Part shown: one piece after another, positions 42,453-50,131 of the stretch
How positions within the stretch are numbered: the first letter of the stretch is position 1
Layout of the letters: every line of letters starts with the position of its first letter
Made by a program: the position numbers and the translations under genes
The notes under the pieces: generated by a model
What the model was told of the DNA's origin: nothing
Seen by the model: the letters and a program-made list of their open reading frames with translations, nothing else
Database searches by the model: none
Source: Polaribacter reichenbachii
GTDB lineage: Bacteria > Bacteroidota > Bacteroidia > Flavobacteriales > Flavobacteriaceae
Length of the DNA: 64,000 nucleotides
NCBI RefSeq assembly: GCF_001975665.1
Contig: NZ_CP019419.1
Span: 2,649,501 to 2,713,500, forward strand
Direction: 5' to 3'

Positions 42453-43550
42453 ATGATAAAAAAAGTAGTTTTAGCAATAACTTCAGTAATCACCTTAGCA
42501 AGTTGTAAAAGTCAGCATTCACATTCGCATTCACATGCAGATCAAGAGCACACACATCAGCAGCAAGATTATTTTAAATCGTACAGTTTAGAAGATGAGA
42601 ATTACGGAACTAAAACTGTAGTTACCGTAAAAAATGGTAAAAGAATTATGACCACAAATGCATTACCAAATCACAAAACTGGTAATTTTCCAAGAAAAGG
42701 AAATCCGAATACAATTTCTGCACAAAACAGAATATATACATTTTCTACAAATCCTAAATTTATAGGAAAGCCAACTTGGGTTAGAGAACCAGGTGTTGCT
42801 TTAAATGGAGTAAAATTTGAGCCAGGTACAGCAGAAGTTGTAGAATGTGAAACCGGAGAAAACTATAGAGTAGAAGCACTGCAAGATGTTATTAATTTAG
42901 GTTTAGATTTTAATCACGCACATGTGCAACCTACAGGCGCTTATCATTATCACGGAACTCCAACTTCTGTAATCGAAAAATTTGATACAGGTAATGATTT
43001 AGTTCATGTAGGTTTTGCTCAAGATGGTTTTGCTATGTATTATTCAAAAAGTGGTAAATACAAACCAAGTTACAAATTGTTAGATGGCAAAAGAGAAGGC
43101 GAAGATTGTGTATATGAAAATCCGAAGCAAAAAATAGATATTTCTGTTGGAGGTCATCATGACGGAACTTACGGTTCTGATTTTGAATATGTAGCTGGTT
43201 CTGGTGATTTAGATGAATGCAATGGAATTACAATTAATGGTGAATATATCTATTTAGTTACCAACGAGTTTCCTTATGTAAGTCGTTGTTTAATGGGGCA
43301 AGTAGAACAGCAAGAAATAAGAGGTTCAGAAAATAGGCAACAACCAGAATCAAGACCCAGAAATAACCAACGTTTAAGTCCGGCAGAATTGTTTTCGAGA
43401 ATGGATAAAAATAGAGATAATAAACTCTCTAAACAAGAATTTAAAGGATCTTTAGCGAGTCAATTTACAAAATTAGATACAAATAAGGATCGTTTTTTAT
43501 CTAAAGAAGAATTAGAAAAAGGTATTCAGAAAATAGAGCAAAGAAAGTAA
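42453..43550 (+). CDS. His-rich YHYH-domain / EF-hand fusion lipoprotein
   Basis: A 365-residue lipoprotein with three parts. After the lipid Cys comes a His-rich segment (SQHSHSHSHADQEHTHQQQ), suited to bind Zn2+, Cu2+ or Ni2+. A YHYH domain follows, with PTGAYHYHGTP near residue 168, GFAQDGFAMYY, ISVGGHHDGTY and GEYIYLVTNEFPYV. The end carries two EF-hands, DKNRDNKLSKQE and DTNKDRFLSKEE, with calcium ligands intact. The fusion joins the two families encoded separately just upstream, supporting a shared role. It is driven by P4. Confidence 0.88.
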   Translation: MIKKVVLAITSVITLASCKSQHSHSHSHADQEHTHQQQDYFKSYSLEDENYGTKTVVTVKNGKRIMTTNALPNHKTGNFPRKGNPNTISAQNRIYTFSTNPKFIGKPTWVREPGVALNGVKFEPGTAEVVECETGENYRVEALQDVINLGLDFNHAHVQPTGAYHYHGTPTSVIEKFDTGNDLVHVGFAQDGFAMYYSKSGKYKPSYKLLDGKREGEDCVYENPKQKIDISVGGHHDGTYGSDFEYVAGSGDLDECNGITINGEYIYLVTNEFPYVSRCLMGQVEQQEIRGSENRQQPESRPRNNQRLSPAELFSRMDKNRDNKLSKQEFKGSLASQFTKLDTNKDRFLSKEELEKGIQKIEQRK

Positions 43551-43609
43551 CAAATTCAATTCAGTAATTTTTTAAGAACTTTTTTCTCCTACGAAAAATA
43601 TTTGTTTTT

Positions 43610-43629
43610 TGTTAAAATTAAGTTAATGA
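43610..43629 (+). promoter_or_regulatory. Upstream element of promoter P5, shared with P2
   Basis: TGTTAAAATTAAGTTAATGA differs from the P2 copy (39809-39828) at one base and begins the same 23 bases before CAAG. Confidence 0.55.
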
Positions 43630-43632
43630 GCA

Positions 43633-43659
43633 CAAGTAATTAAAAAAACAATCATCTAA
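43633..43659 (+). promoter_or_regulatory. ECF-type promoter P5
   Basis: CAAGTAATTA begins at 43633 and CATCTAA at 43653, 20 bases apart, about 50 bases before the CotH start. Confidence 0.72.
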
Positions 43660-43708
43660 AATTCTATAAATAAAACTAAAAATTAGTCAGAGATTAAATT
43701 TATAAATT

Positions 43709-45124
43709 ATGAAAATTATGAAAACAAAATTGTTATCAGCATTAATAATACTTGTCATTTTTTCTTGTTCTAGTGATGAGGTTACAGATGTAAATGGTGA
43801 TACAACAACAGAAGATACTCTAGAAGTTGAGGTAGATGATACAGATTTTGAACCAATTGATTGGACAACAGAAACACACAGTAAAGATGTTGATCCCAAT
43901 ATAGAAGAAGTATTTGAAGATAATACTGTAAAAAGATTAGACTTTGTAATATCTGAAAACAATTGGCAAAGTATGTTAGCAGATATGACTTCTTTATATG
44001 GAACTTTTGGTACAGGAAGAGGTTCTTTTTCTGATGATGATGATGATCCAATTTTTGTACCAGGTCAAGTGTTTTACGAAGGTATAGAATGGTATAAAGT
44101 TGGTTTACGTTTTAAAGGAAATTCAAGTTTAGCATCTTCATGGTCTAATGGAATTTTAAAATTATCTTTTAAACTAGATTTTGATGAATTTGAAGATGAT
44201 TATCCTCAAATTAAAAATCAACGTTTCTACGGATTTAAAAAATTAAGCCTTAAAAATAATTATGATGATGAATCTTTAGTAAGAGAAAAAGTTGCAACAG
44301 ATGTATTTAGAAATGCAGGTTTAGCAGCTTCACATACTGCTTTTTATACGCTTTATGTAGATTATGGTGATGGACCCCAATATTTTGGATTATACACTTT
44401 GGTAGAAGAAGTAGACGATACTGTTTTAGAAACACAATTTACATCTGATGAAGAAGGGAACCTATACAAACCAGATGGAGATGCAGCAACTTTTGCTAGT
44501 GGAACTTATGATGAAGATGAGTATGTTAAGAAAAATAACGAAGACGAAGCAGACTTTACAGATGTAACTAATCTATTAACAGTTTTACATGATGAATCAA
44601 GAACAACAGACCCAGAAACTTGGAGAACAAGTTTAGATGCAGTTTTTGATACAGATGTTTTTCTTAAATATTTAGCTGTAAATACTGTAATTCAGAATTG
44701 GGATACTTATGGTAGAATGACGCATAATTATTATTTATACAATTACCCAGAAACCAGTAAATTAACTTGGATTCCTTGGGATAATAATGAAGCATTAAAA
44801 ACGGGTAATCAACAAGGGGCTTTACCATTAAATTTTTCAGGCCTAAGTTCTACCAGTTGGCCATTAATTGGCTATTTATATCAAGATGAAGTATATAAAG
44901 CAAAATATGATGATTATGTACAAGAAACTATAGATGGCCCATTTAATGAAACTACAATGCAAGATTTATACACAAATTATCAAACTTTATTAGAAGAATA
45001 TGCAACATCAGAAGTTTCTGGCTATTCATTTTTAAATAGTAGCTCAAGTTTTTACTCTGCAATAAGTACATTAAAAGCACACGTAACTTCAAGAAAATCT
45101 GCAGTAGAAGCTTATTTAAATTAA
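43709..45124 (+). CDS. CotH-family protein kinase, lipoprotein
   Basis: CotH proteins are atypical kinases; in Bacillus CotH phosphorylates secreted spore-coat proteins. This 471-residue lipoprotein (signal LIILVIFSC; an ATG three codons later, giving MKTKLLS, is an equally good start) shows VGLRFKGNSSLASSW, KKLSLKNNYDDESLVREKVATDVF, YFGLYTLVEEVDD, GNLYKPDGDAATF and, near residue 330, NWDTYGRMTHNYYLYN...LTWIPWDNNEAL, the conserved Asn/Asp-rich active-site region. A very acidic linker follows the lipid Cys. In Bacteroidetes CotH genes often neighbour VTC and DUF4956 genes, and a VTC remnant follows here. Confidence 0.87.
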   Translation: MKIMKTKLLSALIILVIFSCSSDEVTDVNGDTTTEDTLEVEVDDTDFEPIDWTTETHSKDVDPNIEEVFEDNTVKRLDFVISENNWQSMLADMTSLYGTFGTGRGSFSDDDDDPIFVPGQVFYEGIEWYKVGLRFKGNSSLASSWSNGILKLSFKLDFDEFEDDYPQIKNQRFYGFKKLSLKNNYDDESLVREKVATDVFRNAGLAASHTAFYTLYVDYGDGPQYFGLYTLVEEVDDTVLETQFTSDEEGNLYKPDGDAATFASGTYDEDEYVKKNNEDEADFTDVTNLLTVLHDESRTTDPETWRTSLDAVFDTDVFLKYLAVNTVIQNWDTYGRMTHNYYLYNYPETSKLTWIPWDNNEALKTGNQQGALPLNFSGLSSTSWPLIGYLYQDEVYKAKYDDYVQETIDGPFNETTMQDLYTNYQTLLEEYATSEVSGYSFLNSSSSFYSAISTLKAHVTSRKSAVEAYLN

Positions 45125-45208
45125 AATTCTAAATACTTATAAAAAAAACTAATTAGAGTTTATAATTTTGTGAAAAAGGTATTACAAATATTTTAAATTT
45201 TAAAAGTT

Positions 45209-45280
45209 GTACTATAATGTTTTGGGGAATATTATAATACAAATACAATGTCTTATCATTAATGATGAGGCATTTTTTTT
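45209..45280 (+). ncRNA. Candidate small RNA element D (GGGG-loop plus terminator)
   Basis: GTACTATAAT (45209-45218) pairs with ATTATAATAC (45231-45240) at 9 of 10 positions around the 12-base loop GTTTTGGGGAAT. After a 7-base linker comes a perfect 12-bp terminator (45248-45273, with wobbles) and eight T. A TAATTTTG -7-like box lies at 45163-45170. It sits in the 218-base gap between CotH and promoter P6. Loop size and sequence match element C while the stems differ, which is compensatory. Confidence 0.55.
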
Positions 45281-45301
45281 GATTTTTTAACAAATTAAGT
45301 A

Positions 45302-45328
45302 GAAGTTTAATTCGATGTTGGCATCTAA
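45302..45328 (+). promoter_or_regulatory. ECF-type promoter P6 in front of the VTC remnant
   Basis: GAAGTTTAAT begins at 45302 and CATCTAA at 45322, 20 bases apart; one mismatch (C to G) in the upstream box. It remains intact although the gene it serves is destroyed. Confidence 0.65.
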
Positions 45329-45377
45329 ATATTTGTAACAATTGTATAACTCAAATCTAATTTTAAAGCGATTTATT

Positions 45378-45545
45378 ATGTTGAAAGATGTCGAAAAAAT
45401 AATTGAAAATTTTAAGCCAATTACTTTAAAAGAAATGAATAGTGTTGTTTTAATGAAAAGAACAGATACAAAGTTTGTGGTGAATAAAAGTCAATTAATT
45501 TCCATTTTAGATTTCAGTTTGATGCAAAGTACAAACATGAAATAA
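45378..45545 (+). pseudogene. 5' fragment of a VTC (polyphosphate polymerase domain) gene
   Basis: MLKDVEKIIENFKPITLKEM...VVLMKRTDTKFVVNKSQLISILDF is the N-terminus of the bacterial VTC-domain family (KRTDTKF is its first substrate-binding motif). Intact members are about 240-260 residues; here similarity stops after about 46 residues and the frame ends ten codons later at 45545. The remainder has been removed by a deletion that joined it out of frame to the DUF2490 remnant. The upstream promoter P6 is still present. Confidence 0.75.
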
Positions 45546-45904
45546 ATAACTTTACAATAGGGTATAGGTTACGCTATCAAAATAAAAATGAATTAGGTGT
45601 TTCTTATGATGAAGGAGATTATAGCAAAACAAACATTCGTTTTAAAACTTCTTTAGCCTATAATTTTTCTAATTGGAAACTAGATCCAAAATTTTCTGCA
45701 GAAATATTTAATAAATTTCAAGAAGATGAAGAAAACGGATTTAGTAAGTACAGACTAACTTTAGGCACAGATTATAAAATTAAAAATTTCGGAGAATTAT
45801 GCATATTTTATAGATATGAAAGGGAATTAAACGAAGATTATCCTGATTTGAAAAATATTCTTGGTTTAAAATATACGTATAGTTTTAAACGCAAAAAGAA
45901 ATAA
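45512..45904 (+). pseudogene. 3' fragment of a DUF2490-type outer-membrane protein gene
   Basis: From about 45512 the third reading frame encodes FQFDAKYKHEINNFTIGYRLRYQ, then alternating beta strands (RFKTSLAYNFSNWKLDPKFSAEIF, YRLTLGTDYKIKNFGELCIFYRYE) ending KYTYSFKRKKK. This is the C-terminal barrel part of DUF2490-type outer-membrane proteins, with no start codon, signal peptide or first half. It begins where the VTC fragment loses its similarity, placing the deletion junction at about 45505-45520. Confidence 0.7.
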
Positions 45905-45906
45905 AA

Positions 45907-45968
45907 ATTTGAATTTGGTTGATTTGATTAAAAGGTTTCTTACTTCGGTTTGAGGTCATATTTTTATT
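45907..45968 (+). repeat. Copy 2 of the 60-bp direct repeat with a decayed terminator
   Basis: Begins TTTGAATTTGGTTGATTTGA. The stem corresponding to copy 1 is now GGTTTC/GAGGTC, held only by G-T wobbles, and the T-run is interrupted, so termination is probably weak. The convergent murB gene ends inside this copy. Confidence 0.6.
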
Positions 45969-46974
45969 TAATAATATTTACCTCTATTTCTAAACTAATT
46001 TTAAATTGTTCTAAAATTGTTTGCTGAATTTTTTTAGCAAGCTGATAAATTTCTTTCCCAGAAGCATTACCATAATTTACCAAAACCAAAGCTTGTTTTT
46101 CGTGAACTCCAAAATTACCAAAACGTTTTCCTTTAAAACCAGCTTTTTCTATTAACCAACCTGCAGGAACTTTTATTTCATTTTCAGAAATTGTATAACT
46201 AGGTATTTTTGGATATTTTTTTTGAAGTTCTAAAAAAGCACTTTTATCTATTACTGGATTTTTAAAAAAACTACCACTATTTCCTATTTCTTTTGGATCA
46301 GGAAGTTTCGATTTTCTGATAGCAATAACAGCATCAGAAATATTTTTTAAACTAGGTTTTTCTATTTTTTTTGATGCCAATTCAGTTTCAATAGCACCAT
46401 AAGAAGTATTAAGTTGATGCTCGTTTTTCGTTAATTTAAAACTTACAGAAGTAATAATATATTTCCCTTTTACTTCATTTTTAAAAATTGAATTTCGATA
46501 ACCAAAATTGCATTCATCATTTGCAAAAGAAACTAGTTTTTGAGTTTCTATTTCTAAGGCTTCAACTTTGGTAATTGTATCTTTAACTTCAACACCATAA
46601 GCGCCAATATTTTGAATTGGACAAGTACCTACATTACCTGGAATTAAAGATAAATTCTCAATTCCGCCATAATTTTGGCCCACACACCATAAAACAAATT
46701 CGTGCCAATTTTCGCCAGCATTTACAGTAATGTACGCATTATTATCATCTTCATTATCAATAGAAATTCCATTAATATCTATATGTATAACTAATTTTTC
46801 AATGTCTTTGGTTAACAACATATTAGAACCACCAGAAATTAAAAAAATGTCTTTTTCTGTTTTTAACAATTGCTGTAATTGATACACAGAATCTACAGAA
46901 ATAAAACGTTTTGCAGTAACATCAATACCAAAAGTATTGTAGTTTTTTAAAGATATATTATGTTGAATTTTCAT
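45964..46974 (-). CDS. murB: UDP-N-acetylenolpyruvoylglucosamine reductase
   Basis: MurB uses FAD and NADPH to reduce UDP-GlcNAc-enolpyruvate to UDP-MurNAc, the committed step of peptidoglycan precursor synthesis. The 336-residue protein is the E. coli type: NTFGIDVTAKRF at the N-terminus, FAD-binding LISGGSNMLL, LSLIPGNVGTCPIQNIGAYGVEV, the type-I marker FGYRNSIFK, the catalytic Ser in GNSGSFFKNPVI, and the C-terminal Glu in LEIEV. It reads leftward into the decayed repeat after the cluster scar. Confidence 0.96.
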   Translation of the reverse strand: MKIQHNISLKNYNTFGIDVTAKRFISVDSVYQLQQLLKTEKDIFLISGGSNMLLTKDIEKLVIHIDINGISIDNEDDNNAYITVNAGENWHEFVLWCVGQNYGGIENLSLIPGNVGTCPIQNIGAYGVEVKDTITKVEALEIETQKLVSFANDECNFGYRNSIFKNEVKGKYIITSVSFKLTKNEHQLNTSYGAIETELASKKIEKPSLKNISDAVIAIRKSKLPDPKEIGNSGSFFKNPVIDKSAFLELQKKYPKIPSYTISENEIKVPAGWLIEKAGFKGKRFGNFGVHEKQALVLVNYGNASGKEIYQLAKKIQQTILEQFKISLEIEVNIIK

Positions 46975-47037
46975 AAATAATAGAGAATAAAAAATTGAGT
47001 GTAGTTAAAAAACAGCAACTACACTGAACATAAATAT

Positions 47038-48228
47038 TTATGAATTATATTGTTTTAAAGCTTCGCCTAAAATTTTTACAGATGTAATTAAATCTTCATT
47101 TTTTAAAACATAAGCCATTCTAATTTGATTTTTTCCTTCGCCTTCAGTAGAATAAAATCCACTTGCAGGTGCAACCATTACAGTTTCGTTATTCAAATTA
47201 AATTTTTCTAACAACCATTGTGCAAAATCATCAGTATCTGTAACAGGTAATTCTGCAACACAATAAAATGCACCTTTTGGATTGGCAACTTTTACACCAT
47301 CAATTTTTTTAAGTTCAGTAACTAAAGTATTTCTTCTTTCTACATATTCTGCTTTTACATCATCAAAATATTGCTGAGGTGTATCTAAAGCAGCTTCACT
47401 TGCAATTAAAGCATAAGTTGGCGGACTCAATCTTGCTTGTGCAAACTTAATGGCAGTTTTTATAAAGGCATCATTTTTAGAAACAATACAACCAATTCTT
47501 GCACCACACATACTATAACGTTTAGAAACAGAGTCTATTACAATAGCGTTTTGTTCTATGCCATCTAAAGATAAAACTGATGTATGTTGTAAGCCATCAT
47601 AAGCAAACTCTCTATAAACTTCATCAGCAATTAAAAATAAATCGTGTTTTAATACAATTTTTTTTAGTTTTTCAATTTCTTCTTGAGAGTATAAATAACC
47701 TGTTGGGTTCCCAGGATTACAAATTAAAATAGCTTTGGTTTTTTTAGTAATTAGCTTTTCAAAATCTTCAATTTTTGGCAAAGCAAAATTATCTTCAATT
47801 TTAGAAATTACAGGTACAACTGTAACTCCAGAAGCTTTAGAAAAACCATTATAATTAGCATAAAAAGGCTCAGGAATTATAATTTCATCACCAGGATCTG
47901 TAATGCTCCCCATTGTAAATAATAACGCTTCAGAACCACCAGTAGTAACCACAATATTATTTTCTGTTACATTTATTTGATGTTGTGCATAGTAATTTGC
48001 AAGTTTAGTTCTATAGATTTCTGAACCTTCAGAACGTGCATAAGATAATGTTTCTATATCGTTATTTTTAACAGCATCTAAAGCTACTTGAGGTGTTTTA
48101 ATATCTGGCTGTCCAATATTTAAATGATAAACTTTTGTTCCTCTTTTTTTTGCATCTTCAGCATAAGGTACCAATTTACGAATTGGCGATTCTGGCATTT
48201 GTAAACCTTTTTCAGAAATTAATGGCAT
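47038..48228 (-). CDS. Class I/II PLP-dependent aminotransferase (aspartate aminotransferase-like)
   Basis: A fold-type I aminotransferase of 396 residues. Key sites: HLNIGQPDIKTP, the PLP-ring stacking region GGSEALLFTMGSI, ICNPGNPTGYLYS (conserved Asn), LIADEVYREFAYDG (Asp and Tyr), and the Schiff-base Lys in IDSVSKRYSMCGARIGC. The C-terminal Arg in NQIRMAYVL binds the alpha-carboxylate. It resembles the subgroup I-gamma aspartate/aromatic aminotransferases; exact substrate not determinable. It lies 63 bases upstream of murB on the same strand. Confidence 0.9.
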   Translation of the reverse strand: MPLISEKGLQMPESPIRKLVPYAEDAKKRGTKVYHLNIGQPDIKTPQVALDAVKNNDIETLSYARSEGSEIYRTKLANYYAQHQINVTENNIVVTTGGSEALLFTMGSITDPGDEIIIPEPFYANYNGFSKASGVTVVPVISKIEDNFALPKIEDFEKLITKKTKAILICNPGNPTGYLYSQEEIEKLKKIVLKHDLFLIADEVYREFAYDGLQHTSVLSLDGIEQNAIVIDSVSKRYSMCGARIGCIVSKNDAFIKTAIKFAQARLSPPTYALIASEAALDTPQQYFDDVKAEYVERRNTLVTELKKIDGVKVANPKGAFYCVAELPVTDTDDFAQWLLEKFNLNNETVMVAPASGFYSTEGEGKNQIRMAYVLKNEDLITSVKILGEALKQYNS

Positions 48229-48382
48229 AATAAGTGTTACTTTAATTTAGATACAAAGTTGCAAAATATATTTTATATCTCCATTTTAATTTAAGATTCT
48301 TTAATTGAATAAATAATTATTAAATATTATTTAAAATTTGATCATAAAATTGTATATTCATTATTATTCTAATTTGTTTTTT

Positions 48383-49723
48383 TTGAAAAAAATATTCTTC
48401 ATTTTATTTATTCTATTTCAATGCTTTTCTTCGGATATTAATGCGCAAGATGAATTTCGTTTTATAAATAATTACCAAAAAAAACAGCAAATATCTTTTA
48501 AATTAATCAATAATTTAATTGTGATTCCTTTAGAAATTAATGGTAAAAAGTTGTCTTTTATTTTAGATTCAGGTGTAAGTAAAACCATACTTTTTAACAT
48601 TACTAAAAATGATAGTATTGGTTTAAATAATGTAGAAAAAGTTGAATTACTTGGTCTTGGAAATGGTGAATCTGTAAATGCGTTATTGTCTAAAAATAAC
48701 AAAGTAAGTGTTAAGAATTTGGTGAATTATAATGAAACATTATACGTAATTTTAAAAGATTATTTTGATTTATCGAGTAAAATGGGAATTACAATTCACG
48801 GAATTTTAGGTTATGATTTATTGAAAAATTTTATTGTAAAAATTAATTACAAGCATAAAAAAATTGAGTTTTATAATCCGAAGAAATACAAGTATAGGAA
48901 ATGTAAAAAGTGCGAAGTTTTTCCGCTTCAATTTTATCGAAAAAAACCATACATAAATGTACAGCTTCAATTAGATACTGATAACAAAGAGCTTGTTGAT
49001 GTTAAACTTTTAATTGATTCTGGTGGTAGTGATGCCATTTGGTTATTTGAAGATACAAATGAGAAAATTAAAACACCCAAACTTTTTTTTAATGATATTT
49101 TAGGTGAAGGTTTAAGCGGACCTATTTTGGGTAAACGAAGTAGAATTTCTAAAATAAAATTAAAATCTTTTGAATTAGAAAACCCAACAGTATCTTTCTT
49201 AGATTCTCTTTCTACAAGCAATGCAAGGAAATTTAAAGGTAGAAATGGTAGTATAGGTGCAGGTATACTAAAAAGGTTTGTTGTTTGGTTCGATTATCCT
49301 AATAAACAAATAACTCTCAAAAAAAATGGTTCGTTTACTAAAGACTTTAACTATAATATGAGCGGATTAGATATAGTTTATAGTGGCAAACAATTAGTAA
49401 GGCAAGAAAAGTTAACGCGTAATATAGATGGTTATAATCAAAATGTGAGAACAAATAATTCTGTAAGCTTTATTACAAGTTTTTCTTACAGATTTAGGCC
49501 ATCATTTAAAATAAAGCACGTGGTTCCAGAATCTCCTGCAGCAAAAGCAGGTTTATTAAAAGATGATGTTATTTTAAAAATTAATGGTATACCATCACAT
49601 AGTTTTACATTAAGTAAAATTAATCAAATCTTTCAAGAAAGAGATCAGAAAAAAATAAGAATTCTGGTAGATAGAAATGGTCAAAAAATAAAATTTGAAT
49701 TTCGATTAGAAAAGAAAGTTTAG
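48383..49723 (+). CDS. Retropepsin-like aspartic protease with PDZ domain
   Basis: The start is the TTG giving MKKIFFILFILFQCFSSDINAQ, a clean signal peptide; an earlier TTG adds an odd Tyr-rich extension. The 446-residue protein has two aspartyl-protease half-sites in one chain, SFILDSGVSKTILF near residue 60 and LLIDSGGSDAIWLF near residue 215, and a C-terminal PDZ domain (HVVPESPAAKAGLLKDDVILKINGIPSHSF). This architecture is common in Bacteroidetes and suggests a periplasmic peptidase, although activity is unproven. It overlaps the convergent DUF1573 gene by 4 bases. Confidence 0.85.
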   Translation: MKKIFFILFILFQCFSSDINAQDEFRFINNYQKKQQISFKLINNLIVIPLEINGKKLSFILDSGVSKTILFNITKNDSIGLNNVEKVELLGLGNGESVNALLSKNNKVSVKNLVNYNETLYVILKDYFDLSSKMGITIHGILGYDLLKNFIVKINYKHKKIEFYNPKKYKYRKCKKCEVFPLQFYRKKPYINVQLQLDTDNKELVDVKLLIDSGGSDAIWLFEDTNEKIKTPKLFFNDILGEGLSGPILGKRSRISKIKLKSFELENPTVSFLDSLSTSNARKFKGRNGSIGAGILKRFVVWFDYPNKQITLKKNGSFTKDFNYNMSGLDIVYSGKQLVRQEKLTRNIDGYNQNVRTNNSVSFITSFSYRFRPSFKIKHVVPESPAAKAGLLKDDVILKINGIPSHSFTLSKINQIFQERDQKKIRILVDRNGQKIKFEFRLEKKV

Positions 49724-50124
49724 CTATCAGAAAGTAAACTTTTCTCTTTTTCTAAAGAAATTTCTTTATTTACACTTCCTTTAATTCGAATTATTTTTCT
49801 TGGGTTTTTAGCGTTAGAAAAAATAGTAATAGATTTAGAGAAACCACCAACTCTTCTAGTATCATAAGAAACTTTAATTTCTCCTTTTTCACCAGGCATA
49901 ATAGGCTTTTCTGGCTTTTTCGGTACTGTACAACCACAAGAAGATTTAATATCTTTAATAATTAATGGTTTATTACCAACGTTCGTAAATTCAAAAACTC
50001 TTTCTCCATTAGAACCTTTATCAATTTTACCATAATTAATACTTTCTGTCTCAAATTTAAACTCTTGAGCAGATGTTGCAAAACTGATAAATCCTATAAA
50101 TAATAATGTAAAAAATGCTTTCAT
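49720..50124 (-). CDS. DUF1573 exported protein
   Basis: A 134-residue exported protein (signal ending FATSAQ). The DUF1573 core follows: INYGKIDKGSNGERVFEFTNVGNKPLIIKDIKSSCGCTVPKKPEKPI, then GEIKVSYDTRRVGGFSKSITIFSNA. The SSCGCT cysteine pair is the family's mark. Very similar to the gene just upstream, from which it is separated by 7 bases, so the two are tandem duplicates in one mRNA. The family role is unknown. Confidence 0.85.
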   Translation of the reverse strand: MKAFFTLLFIGFISFATSAQEFKFETESINYGKIDKGSNGERVFEFTNVGNKPLIIKDIKSSCGCTVPKKPEKPIMPGEKGEIKVSYDTRRVGGFSKSITIFSNAKNPRKIIRIKGSVNKEISLEKEKSLLSDS

Positions 50125-50131
50125 AATATTT

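Noticed and set aside
45153..45341. A 62-codon open frame on the minus strand between CotH and the VTC remnant
   Set aside because: It lies across element D and promoter P6, has low-complexity Leu/Lys/Ile composition expected of AT-rich noncoding DNA, and has no plausible signal or motif.
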